DNA of 50,712 bases, from NCBI GenBank assembly GCA_001970955.1, contig MPUH01000490.1, positions 1-50,712 of the forward strand. Direction: 5' to 3'. A program made the position numbers and the translations under genes. The notes under the pieces were generated by a model. The model was not told the origin of the DNA. It made no database searches and was given only the letters and a program-made list of their open reading frames with translations. How positions within the stretch are numbered: position 1 is the stretch's first letter; every line of letters begins with the position of its first letter. The stretch is from Stentor coeruleus (lineage: Eukaryota > Ciliophora > Heterotrichea > Heterotrichida > Stentoridae). This document shows positions 9,331 through 19,841 of the stretch, in pieces.

Positions 9331-11160
9331 TTAACTATCAAACCACTCATGTTTTCTAGCATTGACAGCCCTTGGGCGTTCCTTAGGATTTTTCCTAAGT
9401 AATTTCTTAACAAACTCCATAGCCTGTGGTGAAAAACTAGCAAGTTCCTCAAAATCCGGTTCTCTATTAATAGTTGCCTCTATAATATCTTGATTACAAT
9501 TTCCTCTAAAAGGCATTTTTTTCGCTAACATCACATAAATAAGTACCCCTAAACTCCAAATATCCACTTTATTCCCATATCCATTTTCACTATATATTTC
9601 AGGAGCTGTATACCCAACTGTTCCACATACCCCATTAAGTATCTTCCCAGGCATAGCAAAAATCGATAATCCAAAATCCACAAGTTTTACAGTCATAATA
9701 TCACTTTTTTCAGCTAATAAAACATTATCAAGTTTTATATCCCTATGTATAACCCCAACTTCATGTATATAGCTTATAACATCTAAAAGCTGTTTTGCTA
9801 CAATTTTTATATCATTTTCAGTTAATAATCCTACATAGTTTTCTAAACTTCCTCCATCTAAGAATTCTTCAATGATTAAAGTTCGTGATGAGTTTAAAAA
9901 TGTGTCTTTCATTTTGACAATATTTTGATGGTTTAAAATTTTTAAAATATTGATTTCATTGTGAATCAGTTCTCTTTCTATCGAATTAGTTATTTTTCTT
10001 TTCATTATTTTTACTGCCCAGGTTTTGTTTGTGTTTTTTTCTAGAGCAGTGTAGACGACGGAAAATTTCCCGTGACCAATGTGGTAACCGAGCTCGTAAA
10101 GGTCGCGGAATTTTTTTATGTCCCCTGATTTTTTGAGTTGTTGCTCCCAGTCATCAATTTTATATCTGGATCTAGGTTCAAAAGTCATCCTCGGCATAGG
10201 TGTAGTATACTGAAAAATCATGCACTTATTCTCGTCTATATTCAAATAGCATCCTTTCAAAAAAATAGCATCAATGACAGAAACCAGTTTATCTGAGTCA
10301 AATACAATAAATAAATTTTCTCTAATAGTTCCAAAACATTCAAAACTACCTTCATTAATATAAAGCAAAATATCTCCACAGAAAAACTCTTTTAACATTG
10401 TGTCATTATGAAACCCCTTCAAAAAATCAGCATTAGTCAAACTATAGTCTTTCCATATAGGCTCTCTAAAAACTCTTGCAAAATTTGAGTAAACTTCAGG
10501 GTATTTCTCAATGAAATTTTCAAAATCAGCATATGTTAAACCTTTAGCATCATGAGAAAATTGTTTTGTTATACTTTCAGCAAAGTCTTCTGATAGTAAA
10601 AGAGTAGATGAATAAGCTGTTGATTGATTAGAAGTGCCAAGATTTGGACTTTTCGAAGATTCAGTATTTAGTTCGTTATCTTCATTTTTTTGGGATCTTT
10701 TATCGAGAAATTCTTTCATGAAATTGTGAAACTATGTGATTTTTACAAGGTAAGTAAGTTCTTTGTGCTTAATAATTTCGCTTTTGTTGAATTTGAATAA
10801 TTCAAACATTTTCTTAAGGACTTGTGAGTATTCGACTCTACAGTATTCTATTATCCCTCTTATAAAATCATTGCTTTCAATGTAATTTTTATTATTTAAA
10901 TCAAACTGGGAAAATAGCTTTTCACCAAGGATTCCCTATATAAGTAATACATGTATATTGAAGAAACTAAGAAAATTCACTTTATTAAGACGAGTTTCTG
11001 ATCGATTTCTTGAAGCCAAATCTTTAAATATCAATTTCAATGTTACAACTTCAACAAAAGTCACTGAATGAATCTTACAATTTGGCCATTCTGATACTTG
11101 CAATGATACATAAGGTGTAAAACAGCATTTGTTTTTATGCTTTGTTGAACAGGATCCCAT
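9331..11160 (-). CDS. Myristoylated EF-hand / PH / Ser-Thr protein kinase, CDPK7-like architecture
   Basis: Two 15-base introns (10936-10950 and 10732-10746, both between codons) join three exons into 599 residues. The N-terminus MGSCSTK fits N-myristoylation with a nearby palmitoylation Cys. Residues 30-215 look like a run of EF-hand-type helices, one loop near-canonical ('DLNNKNYIESND') and others degenerate. About 249-335 resembles a PH domain ending in a Trp helix. The kinase fills 342-596: Gly loop GHGKFSVVY, catalytic Lys in AVKIMK, HRDIKLDN, DFG and APE, all intact, so it should be active. The order EF-PH-kinase is that of apicomplexan CDPK7, unlike plant CDPKs where EF-hands follow the kinase. 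I infer a calcium- and lipid-tuned membrane kinase. The PH call is by pattern only. Confidence 0.85.
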
Positions 11161-12468
11161 ATATTATATTATTTTTTTGCATAGCATATTCTTTAGTAAC
11201 TTTAAATATTACTGTTTTTAAATACAGAAAACCTATGAATTTATTAACTAAATACTATATCATATAAAATATATATTTTTTATCTTTGTAATTATTGTAT
11301 TGACAGGCTTTTATATTATGCAAGCCATCTTGTTGAATACCAATAAAAATTGTTATTAAAAATACAGGTTTTGCAGCTGAAATTCAGTTTTTTACAGAAA
11401 AAATGATTTTTATAGTGTATATTTAAAGTTATGATGATTATATATATATTTATGAAGATTAGAATACGTGAAAATAAATTTATTTTTCGAGAATAGGAAT
11501 AAAAGGGGAAATAGTTGGATGAAAAGAATTATAAGTGAAAAGATGTGTATTTATGCTTTTTGGTATATGAGATGTTTTTTACTTTTTATTCATATTATTA
11601 ATAGGTTTATGTTTAAATTGAAGTTTTTATGGTGCTATAAGGTTTTTGACAGAAGTTGCTTATTAGTTCAGTAATAAATTCAAATTTTTTCATTATGCTC
11701 ATTGTTTTTTTGGCATGATAAGATATCATTATCTTACCTCTAGCATAGAAATATTATTAACAAAATATTTATTTAAACTATTTAAGTCTTCAGTTCAAAT
11801 TTTTATATTTTCCTAACATTTTCATATTTTTAATATACCAAGCACACAATCGCTATATTTTTTTCGATAATCTGATAATTTTATAGTATATATATTTCTA
11901 TATCGAAAAGGATACAGCATTTAAAAATAGATAAATAAGAGCATAAACTAAAAGAAAACATCAAAATAATTATAGAATAATAATCAATCGCCCACAAAGT
12001 AAAGAATTGAGTCTATTTTTACCTTTATAGGAAAATTTTATTTATCCTATCATGTTTATAGAATATTAATTTACTATAAAATTTATAATTTTCCTATTAA
12101 TAATATTTCAATCTTGTTACCATGCCAGAATCTTCATTTTATTTTATGAAATTGGGATAAATCACTTATTCAAAAAGCAGGTATAATTTCTTAATACTAA
12201 AAATCAATCTAGCACATTCATCTTCATTACAAAATTGGATGATTTTTCTAACCCCAAACCCAGCCTCTTGAAATTTCTAAATATATGAAAAAATCCGCAT
12301 TTTTATATAAATCTAAAACTGAATTACAAAATAAAACGCATATCTCATTCCTAAAACACAAAAAACTTTCTTTTTTCATGAAAAATCAATAAAAATCTTA
12401 TATAAAACCATAAAATTCAATCCAAACCAAGTTAAAATTATTTTATAAATAAGTTTTTTATCTATAAG
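11161..12468. other. AT-rich intergenic region
   Basis: About 1.3 kb between two leftward genes. Short + frames around 11468-11674 are low in complexity and have no coding look. From about 12130 to 12460 the + strand is poor in G. No gene, RNA or repeat is supported. Confidence 0.45.
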
Positions 12469-12903
12469 TTAAGAGTTATTGCCAAAAGAAACATCTAAAA
12501 AAGTATTCTCAGTGGGTTTTGCATTGCGATTGGGAGTTTTTTTATTATAAACAGGCAAGCATCGGAGTTTTAAATTGAATATTGGTGTTTTAGGTGTTAA
12601 AGAAGGGGTTGTTTCTGACTTAACTTGAACAAAGCTAAAGATTTTCTCGTTTTTTGGCGACCTGACTGACAAAGGAGGACTTGCCAAAGCATTTTTAGGT
12701 GAACATACTGACGATCTATAGCCTATTTTTGGCAAATGTATCCCGGATGGACTTACGGGCATAAGTTTTGCAGAGCTTTTAATTGTAAGTGCTTCAAATG
12801 GATCTTTATGAGGGTTGTAACGTGTTTTCGGTCCCAGGGCATTAACAAAAAGTGACTGGTGCTTTTTGTTATTCACTTGGTCATTGGACCTTGACTTATA
12901 CAT
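12469..12903 (-). CDS. Small Ser/Pro-rich basic protein of unknown function
   Basis: A 144-residue unspliced frame from ATG to TAA. It is rich in Ser-Pro and Thr-Pro pairs (VSPS, CSPK, ASPP, RSPK, LTPK, KTPI, KTPN) and in Lys and Arg, with no predicted domain, membrane segment or long helix. Such composition suggests a disordered target of proline-directed kinases, perhaps attached to cytoskeleton or cell-cycle machinery; that is inference. It lies only 83 bases downstream of another leftward gene. The reading is supported by even amino-acid use and GC above the flanks. Confidence 0.65.
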   Translation of the reverse strand: MYKSRSNDQVNNKKHQSLFVNALGPKTRYNPHKDPFEALTIKSSAKLMPVSPSGIHLPKIGYRSSVCSPKNALASPPLSVRSPKNEKIFSFVQVKSETTPSLTPKTPIFNLKLRCLPVYNKKTPNRNAKPTENTFLDVSFGNNS

Positions 12904-12986
12904 TCTTATTTAATATATTTATAAATGTAAATGGTACATAAATTATGTTATTTGTTCAAATCTAAGATATTATAATAAGTTTAGGA

Positions 12987-13691
12987 TTAGACTAGAGTCA
13001 TAGAGATTTCTTCGGCGAAATTTTGAGAGTTTCCCTGGGTGAAATATGGGATCATCCAAGAATGGTAGGTCGGACGAGGGTCTTTGATAATTTTGAAGTC
13101 AGGATGACAAGACTTAAACCATGATGCATTAAATACTGCTTGTTGGATTCTATGTATTGTCCTACAATAATCACCCACTTCCATTGTCCTAACTCCATTA
13201 TCTGCTAGTTCAAAAATCGCATCATAGAACTGTGAAAACACAATCCCTTTATTCCCAGCAAAATCCAACTCCACATCTTTTTCAACATCATTCAAACTTA
13301 CATTGCCATACAAATTCCTAGATAAAGACATCAAAACATCTGTATATAGTTTTCTTTTAATAACCTTAATATGATTAGGGTTAACTGATGTCCATATCGC
13401 GTATATTAGATTGAACACATCTTTATTTCTTTTGATTTTTATACGGTTTATAAATTCACTTAATAATATAAACGTATTTTCACCTCTTTTTCTTTGTAAT
13501 AATATAGCTGAACGACCGTTTATATCTCGAATGATCTGGATGGTGATTTTGTTAGGAGATCTGAACTTTTCAAGAACAGCAGAGACAGTCATTTGTTCAC
13601 ATTCCCATTTGTGGTTACTTCTTCGCAGAGGAGAGTAGTCAATTGAGTGGATTACAGCTTCGTAAAGTACTGAGTCAAGTTCTCGGTGCAT
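12987..13691 (-). CDS. Conserved-looking protein of unknown function
   Basis: A 234-residue unspliced frame, ATG to TAG. It is mainly helical, with a central block ('VSLNDVEKDVELDFAG', then 'FSQFYDAIFELADN') that resembles a short module I associate with ciliary and protist proteins of uncertain function; I cannot name it. Trp and Tyr positions near the end ('NASWFKS', 'YHSWMIPYF') look conserved in style. No signal peptide, membrane segment or metal-binding motif is visible. The 5' flank has the G-over-C skew on the + strand seen for other leftward genes. Confidence 0.7.
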   Translation of the reverse strand: MHRELDSVLYEAVIHSIDYSPLRRSNHKWECEQMTVSAVLEKFRSPNKITIQIIRDINGRSAILLQRKRGENTFILLSEFINRIKIKRNKDVFNLIYAIWTSVNPNHIKVIKRKLYTDVLMSLSRNLYGNVSLNDVEKDVELDFAGNKGIVFSQFYDAIFELADNGVRTMEVGDYCRTIHRIQQAVFNASWFKSCHPDFKIIKDPRPTYHSWMIPYFTQGNSQNFAEEISMTLV

Positions 13692-13975
13692 ATTTTTTAT
13701 ATAAAATCAGAAAAATTAACGTAAAAGTATTAGGGTTAGAAGATATTATTGTGTAGGCAAGAAGATGAATATGCAGGTGGTGAAGATGTTTTAGATGAAA
13801 GTGATGGTTTATGCTATGATTAGTTTTGGAAATATTGCGATTTTATTCTTAGAGACTAGGTGTTGAGGTTTGTGCTTATGATTATCGATGACTCTAATAA
13901 TCATTATTTTATCATAATGATGCTTATAATATTTTTGATAATATATAAATAAAAGTAAAGCTTCAAAGGATATTT

Positions 13976-14184
13976 TTCTAAGACTTAAAAATCTCAAGCA
14001 TCTTCTATTATATAAAATCTAAGCAAACATTAAGCCCTANGGCAAATCAATTAAAGATTTTGTTACAGCAATAATGTGAAGGGTGTTCTCAAGCATGCAG
14101 TAAACCATTTATTATTATTATTCTAAGACTTAAAAATCTCAAGCATCTTCTATTATATAAAATCTAAGCAAACATTAAGCCCTA
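13976..14184. repeat. 64-base direct duplication around a single N (probable assembly fault)
   Basis: Bases 13976-14039 are repeated exactly at 14121-14184; an N sits at 14040, at the end of copy one, followed by 80 bases found only once. The same arrangement occurs at 19286 and 31322. It is best read as two contig ends that share sequence and were joined by a one-base gap. The region is intergenic (13692-14219), so no gene is broken. The remainder of that gap has a G-rich, C-poor + strand to about 13830, as expected for the 5' flank of the gene on its left. Confidence 0.75.
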
Positions 14185-14219
14185 ATCACCAAAAATAACT
14201 AAAATTCAGTATAATATAA

Positions 14220-15833
14220 TTATCCAAGGTGCTTTCGCATTTCTTTTATCTGCTCCTCCAAATGTTGATTTGCAAGTTCCAATGAATGACTCCACTGTCT
14301 TTCAGTCTCAATTTTAGCTTTATACCAGTCAAGTTCTTCATTAAGCTTTTCAATTTCCTGATCATAAGTTTTCTTCATATTTTCAATTTCACGACAATAA
14401 TCCACTTCTATCCTTGTTATCGACCCTGTCGCTGATTTTACATTTCTATCAGGAATTATATGGATTTTAGATGCTTCAAAATTCGCCCTTGCCTCTTGTT
14501 TGAGTTCTTCAATTTTTCCTTTTAAAGCCCCATTTTCTACTGATAATTTGCTGTATTTCTGATCTAAAAGACTATATTGGGTGTGCATTGAGTCCCTTTC
14601 TAATCGTACTTGACTTAGGATTTCGAGATCATGCATCCATGCGTTTTTAACTTTGTTCATTTCAGCAGTCATTGTTGCCACTGTGACTTCAGATTGATAT
14701 TGCCGACGGTCCCATTCTGGAGAATTCGCATCAATCATACCTTTGTATTTGTCTACTTTTTCTCCTAAATCAATAATAGTTTTCTTCAAGCTTTCATGTA
14801 CTTCTTCTTTTGTAGATAACTCCTCAACAGCTGCATTATAAGCTTTAGTCATTTTCAATAATTCTCCTTTTATTTGATCAGTTTCACGTGATGTCTACTT
14901 ATAAATTACTGTTGTTGAAGTACTATAATGTAGTGTATGTAATTCATCATATGCACCTTTTAATGTTGTATGCTGTTTATGTAAACTTTCAAATTCAGAT
15001 TTTAGCCTTTTTAGGTTGAAATCATATTCTCCACGTGATTTGTTGAGTTTTTCTGTTAGGGTTTTTTCTTTAAACTGAAGATCTTCAATGATTAAATGGG
15101 ACCGAGAAAGCTCTTCTTCGAGCTTGTGGATTGTTGCGCCCATTGAAGCTTTTTCTCTTCCTTGCTTTACAAGATCTTTTGATTCTTCAACTGCTTTTTG
15201 AGCATCTTTAATAAGTTTTTCAAAATGCCCGAAATTCATTTCAAAGTTCCTCGTTGCATCATTTAATGTCATTTCAAGCATTTCAACCTGTGAAGCCTCT
15301 TTATTTATCTCTTTCGCTAAGTCTTCTTGTCTATATAAAACCTACTCCGTTTCATTAAACTCAACTTTTTCTTGAAATTTTTCTAATAAAGCACTAACTT
15401 CTTCTAATTGTATATCAACTTCTCTATGTAAATTTAAAGTATTGTCATAAGTTTTTTTGATTTTAGATGATGGAGTTTGCCACACAGAGTTTTGTTGGAA
15501 TTTCACTTTACCCATTTGTTCAAGAAGGACATTTAGCTCTGTATATGTTGTAGAAGTTGCAATTGGCCTAGAAACTAAATATTATTTACAATCTACTTCT
15601 GGATCATTAATATACATAAGCTTTGTTTCAACAATCTTCCACAAGTTATCATCAAGTAATGTTGCAGTGTCAAGATCCTCATCCATTTTTATAAACTTAT
15701 ATAAAACATCTAATTGACTTATTGATTGAACTTTTCTACAGCATATGGCCTGTATAAGATTTTCAACTATAATGCCCAGAGATAAAATTGGTAATGAAAC
15801 TATCAAATCAGTTCGAGAAGAAAGGTATGCCAA
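14220..15833 (-). CDS. Long coiled-coil protein, three 15-base introns
   Basis: Introns at 15575-15589 (inside a codon), 15331-15345 (inside a codon) and 14895-14909 (between codons) join four exons; each joint keeps the frame. From 15833 the product is 522 residues, but the frame there opens with TTG, not ATG. The first in-frame ATG is at 15686 (473 residues). The 49 residues before it look coding, so a short upstream exon is likely; the only candidate acceptor fits a 14-base gap and does not keep frame with the nearest ATG. After a globular N-terminus of about 100 residues, the rest is almost continuous coiled coil, ending 'EQIKEMRKHLG'. I infer a cytoskeletal or ciliary structural protein. 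The family is not recognised. Confidence 0.8.
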
Positions 15834-16509
15834 GTCTGACCTACATCTAACTATATAAAAATACTTTTAATTTCATAAGAGTTACCCTAGATTTCTCTAT
15901 AAAATATCATAATTTCATAATAAATATTCTAAGTTTGCATAAAAAAATTCTAATAACAAAAACTCATATTATATCTAAAAATCATATTTTTCCCTCAAAA
16001 ATCACAATTATCATATAGTACCTTAACATACCCCCTAAAATGTTATAGAAAGCTAGGCATTACTTGAAAACTTTTTCCTCCATGCAACTCTCCCAAAAAA
16101 TTTTTTCATAAAAAAATTAACTCCCAAGACTTAACAGACCGAAATAAATAACAGTACATTAATTCTTTAAATAGCTTAGTGCAAAAATACATAAAAGTTC
16201 TCAGTGATTTCTATAACCAAAACATATTTTCCAACATAAAATGCTACTCAGATAACATGAGCATCTAAAAAAAACCTATAGAAAAATCTAGTTTAAAAAT
16301 AGTGCCACAATAATACTTACCCTCTAAAATTAGAATCCCAAAGACTATTAAAAAATTTCTATCATCGAATTTACTATATTCAAACCTATAAAAAAAATCA
16401 AAAAAGTGTATAATTTCAGTCACAATAATCCTAAAGATATAAATCTTTATAATAACTATAGCACATAAGTTCAATAATAAGATTTTTTAATGAATATTTA
16501 GTAGTATAA
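15834..16509. other. Intergenic region, likely shared 5' flank
   Basis: Divergent promoters: the coiled-coil gene to the left and MCMBP to the right. The + strand is rich in C and poor in G over most of it, the pattern found before rightward genes here. The leftward frame at 16265-16474 is almost all Ile, Phe and Tyr and is chance in AT-rich DNA. Confidence 0.45.
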
Positions 16510-17799
16510 ATGGAGGTGTATAGACAAGTATCAGAGTCTTTAGCTAGGTTTATAGAAGAGAAAAAGATAACTTTGCCTCTAAATCAGACTACGGTTAAAG
16601 AGCTACAAGAATGGAAGCCAATATTGAATTTAAATACCGAAATTGAGGAATGGAATTCTGGATGTAAGGGTCTTTGTAGATTGAGAGGTATGATACAAGA
16701 TCAAGAAGAACCAGAGTTATCTATTGGGTTTTATACAGAAAATGGTAGGTTAGAGAGTTGCTTGTATGGGAATTATATGGAAAATGCACAGTTTGTTGAT
16801 GGGATATTTGTGCAAAGATACCCGGTAGTATGTGTTCCAGTACCTGGGGAAGGATTAGAGGTAGAAATGCCAAGGGTTGTGTTTTATAATGAGATGGGTG
16901 AGCATCTTGTTGTGACCAGTGTTGTGGATTTAATTGGAATTGCTTTGAATGGGGAGTTCCATGTTGTGGATATTGCTAGGAATAGACAATTCCAAGCAGA
17001 TTGTACATGGAGAGAATCAGTACTTAGAGGACTAGAAATGTGTATTGGAGATAGTTTAGCTGCTGAGCTTCTTCTTTATAACCTTCTATCAAAAATACAA
17101 GAACGATCTTCATTAATCGGAAACCTCTGCCTCAATTTTACAAACGTTTCCTCCAAGTCTGAAACCATCATAAAATCCTTAAAAACCTTAACTCGTGCAG
17201 TATGCATACAATTAACTTTAGACTTCCTAAACACCCAAGATTTAACTCCACGTAAAAACCTTGAAACTGAGCGTTTATCTCAATCTCCATTACAAATACC
17301 AAATAACACTCTTTTAATATTAGATGAAACTAAACTTAGTCAAGGAACTCTAACACCTAAAGGTCTAGAAAATGTTAATGTTTTACTTCAACTTGTTCAA
17401 TCACAATCACTTTCATATGATTTTGGGTATAGTAAAATTAACTTTCCAACTGATTTAAAAATTATAGTTTTATCGCAAGGACGAAGTTTTCTTAAAATCC
17501 CAACTTCATGTTCACTTCTTAGTCCAATAAATGAATATATTTTTACAGATGAAGACCGATCATATGTTTCTTTTTATGCAGATTTTGCTGTGTCGCTTCC
17601 GGATGAACTTACTAAAACAGCTCAAGAATACTTTGTTAGTAAAAGAAAAGATAATAAAATCACTGTTGAAGACCTTCATCAACTTCTCCTCCTAACCCGA
17701 TACACAGCCCAAAGCCATGGAATCCTCCAAGCCCAGCCTAGCCACTGGTCCCACGCGATATCTCTTTCCACTCAGCTTATCGAAAGAGCTAAAGTCTAA
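16510..17799 (+). CDS. MCMBP: MCM-binding protein (MCMBP/ETG1 family)
   Basis: A 429-residue unspliced protein. The N-terminal third carries the family's 'CRLRGMIQDQEEPELSIGFY' strand; the C-terminal half has the degenerate AAA-like part with 'NNTLLILDETKLSQGTL', 'LENVNVLLQLVQSQ', 'YDFGYSKINFP' and 'LKIIVLSQGRS'. MCMBP binds MCM3-7 in place of MCM2, helps load and unload the replicative helicase and supports nascent MCM complexes in the nucleus. At 429 residues it is shorter than animal (about 640) and plant forms, mostly through loss of linker sequence. The 5' flank has the local C-rich, G-poor look. Confidence 0.92.
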   Translation: MEVYRQVSESLARFIEEKKITLPLNQTTVKELQEWKPILNLNTEIEEWNSGCKGLCRLRGMIQDQEEPELSIGFYTENGRLESCLYGNYMENAQFVDGIFVQRYPVVCVPVPGEGLEVEMPRVVFYNEMGEHLVVTSVVDLIGIALNGEFHVVDIARNRQFQADCTWRESVLRGLEMCIGDSLAAELLLYNLLSKIQERSSLIGNLCLNFTNVSSKSETIIKSLKTLTRAVCIQLTLDFLNTQDLTPRKNLETERLSQSPLQIPNNTLLILDETKLSQGTLTPKGLENVNVLLQLVQSQSLSYDFGYSKINFPTDLKIIVLSQGRSFLKIPTSCSLLSPINEYIFTDEDRSYVSFYADFAVSLPDELTKTAQEYFVSKRKDNKITVEDLHQLLLLTRYTAQSHGILQAQPSHWSHAISLSTQLIERAKV

Positions 17800-18239
17800 T
17801 TCATGAACTCTTACTTTAGGTTTTATTAATAAAAATATCTTATCAAAAAAAAAATAATATCTATGCCAAATGATACTGTCGAAGATATGAATTTCAGGAA
17901 CTGATATATTAGGCAGTTTAGACACATTTGTAAAAGTGACATGTGGTAATTCTCTAGCTCAAATGACAATTGTCCAATATTAAATTAATAACCCAAGTTG
18001 GAAATAATCTTAACCTTCTTCAAACTAGGAATGATAGATTTAGAATTTAGGTCTTGGGAATAAAATGTTTTGATTTAAATGAATTTATGACAAGCAAGGT
18101 TATTAATGCATATTCAATTGTTCTAGTAAATTTAAACAGAAACAGCAATCATGAGTTTTAAAATATTTTAGAACACTTTACAACCAAAAAAAGGTAAACT
18201 TCTCTTAGGCAGTTATTGATTTACTGTATTATTGTTGGC
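17800..18239. other. AT-rich intergenic region after MCMBP
   Basis: About 440 bases without a defensible gene. Short coding-like patches with stops occur from about 17950, possibly the older end of the relic that follows. Confidence 0.35.
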
Positions 18240-18530
18240 CTCTGATGATATTCCCCAGTTCATGCTATAGATGAGTAGATAGATTTGGATGAAATTAAGA
18301 GGACTCACGTGATGGTGATTTAATAAAATCTGGACAGAGAAAGCTCATAAAACTTAAGAAGCAAGCTATTAGAGCAGTAAAATACCTATGATTTACCAAG
18401 AAAAATTATTAATTTTTCGGTGAATATTTATAAGGAAGACAAGAATATTAGTTTTACTGGGAATGAATAGCATTCTTTTGTCAGTATGAGGACACAAGGG
18501 ATTACTTTAGAGAGCACATATTTTTGATGC
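18240..18530 (+). pseudogene. Decayed coding stretch, family not recognised
   Basis: Joined across two frame changes (near 18300 and 18392), this reads as a charged soluble protein piece: 'IDLDEIKR', 'DGDLIKSGQRKLIKLKKQ', 'LPRKIINFSVNIYKEDKN', 'HSFVSMRTQGITLEST'. TAG codons interrupt it at about 18271 and 18468, and TGA follows near 18526. The frame joins are judged by eye. I cannot name the family. Confidence 0.3.
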
Positions 18531-19213
18531 AAATAATAATCCTATATGGAATATTAAATCAAATATTATTATAAGCATTACACCATATATTATAGTGGAA
18601 ACTACCCTGGGTCCTACAATAAATATGACTACTAATAGCATTTAAAGAAAATTGAATGGCATAAAAAACATAATCTCTCCACAAAACAGAATTATGAAAA
18701 ATAAATCTTACCTAAGCTTGCATTTATAGAGAGAATTGAATAAATTTATCTTTCGATATTTTTATTAGGGCATTAAACATTGAATAATTTATAATGATTC
18801 TAAATAACTTGTGATCTTTCATTAAAACTCGAAAGCTTGACTATATAACAAGAGAATACCTGGTCTTTTTTAACAAGTAAAGCAATGCATCCTCTTGGAA
18901 TACCCTTTTTTATATGTAATTTACCAGGAATATATTATTTTCTTTATCCTTTTATACCTTAAATATTTCTCTAATCTACTAAGATCAAAGGCAAATACTA
19001 AAGGAGAAATTGTAGTAAAAGGTTACAAAGGAAGATTCAGATATTGATTGAAAGATAATAATTATAAGAAAATAAATGTTAGCTCACGAAGCTGAAAAAC
19101 AATGAAATAGTAAGAAATTTGCGAAATTAAATTTGATAATATTAGTACAATTATAAGTGAACTATTTTATAAGTTCAGGACAGTTTGCTCATATAGATTA
19201 TAAAATATTGTAA
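18531..19213. other. AT-rich intergenic region
   Basis: About 680 bases with no gene, RNA or repeat that I can support. Confidence 0.4.
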
Positions 19214-19397
19214 CTGAAAACATCGATAATCAATTCAAAATTAGTTCTAAACTTCTAAACCATCAAATCTTAAAATCCAATGAAANTTTTACAAATTGAA
19301 GCTATAAAAATCGCATGAACTGTACCTGAAAACATCGATAATCAATTCAAAATTAGTTCTAAACTTCTAAACCATCAAATCTTAAAATCCAATGAAA
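19214..19397. repeat. 72-base direct duplication around a single N (probable assembly fault)
   Basis: Bases 19214-19285 recur exactly at 19326-19397. The N is at 19286, directly after copy one, and about 39 bases separate it from copy two. It has the same form as the duplications at 14040 and 31322. Copy two covers the end of a decayed leftward reading frame; copy one repeats that end. Confidence 0.75.
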
Positions 19398-19745
19398 GAT
19401 CTGCCAAATTCCAATCTTCCTAATTCTCTGCACTCTTCACATATTCTAAATTCCCCAAAATCTTCTTCTCTCCCATTACAATCAACACAATTATAGTTAC
19501 TAAACACTAAGTATAGATTCGCCAACGCCCTATTGACCATTTATATCCCATCCGATAAATTTTTCTCTTGGACCTGATTCATCAGAGTAAAAAAGGAAAA
19601 GTTTCCAAGTTGGCTGGCTTCTCTTAATCCAGACATATAAAATTCTAATCAAAAAATTTAGAGGGGTGTTAAGTCGATAAAGGACAATTTGGTAGGCACA
19701 TGGTAAGAATATAGTGATAATAACTCCTAAGGTATAACTAGAATC
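19382..19745 (-). pseudogene. Fragment of a membrane protein gene with a CxxC pair
   Basis: From 19745 a frame of 71 codons runs to a TAG at 19530-19532 without a start codon. It has a hydrophobic segment ('LGVIITIFLPCAYQIVLYRL'), then 'WIKRSQPTWKLFLFYSDES' and 'REKFIGWDINGQ'. After the stop, in another frame, comes a 38-residue end with two CxxC pairs ('CVDCNGREEDFG', 'ICEEC') closing at 19382-19384. No local-type intron joins the parts. It could be the 3' end of a dead membrane protein gene, possibly with a zinc knuckle at its end. It lies 97 bases downstream of BUD23, on the same strand. Confidence 0.4.
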
Positions 19746-19841
19746 TCATATCAATCTCCCATATCAAATAAATATTATTATCTCTCCAATCACAATCAAC
19801 ATAAATCCATACTAACTCTATTAATTAAGGCACAAATCCTT

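Noticed and set aside
11468..11674. Rightward frame of 68 codons
   Set aside because: Phe-, Ile- and Lys-rich, low in complexity, no GC rise, no promoter-like skew.
13809..13997. Leftward frame of 62 codons
   Set aside because: Low complexity, in the skewed 5' flank of the neighbouring gene, and it overlaps the N-associated duplication.
13976..14184. A transposon or target-site duplication at the N
   Set aside because: The copies are too long for a target-site duplication, an N marks the joint, and the same pattern recurs at both other Ns.
16265..16474. Leftward frame of 69 codons
   Set aside because: Almost only Ile, Phe, Tyr and Leu; expected by chance in A/T-rich DNA.
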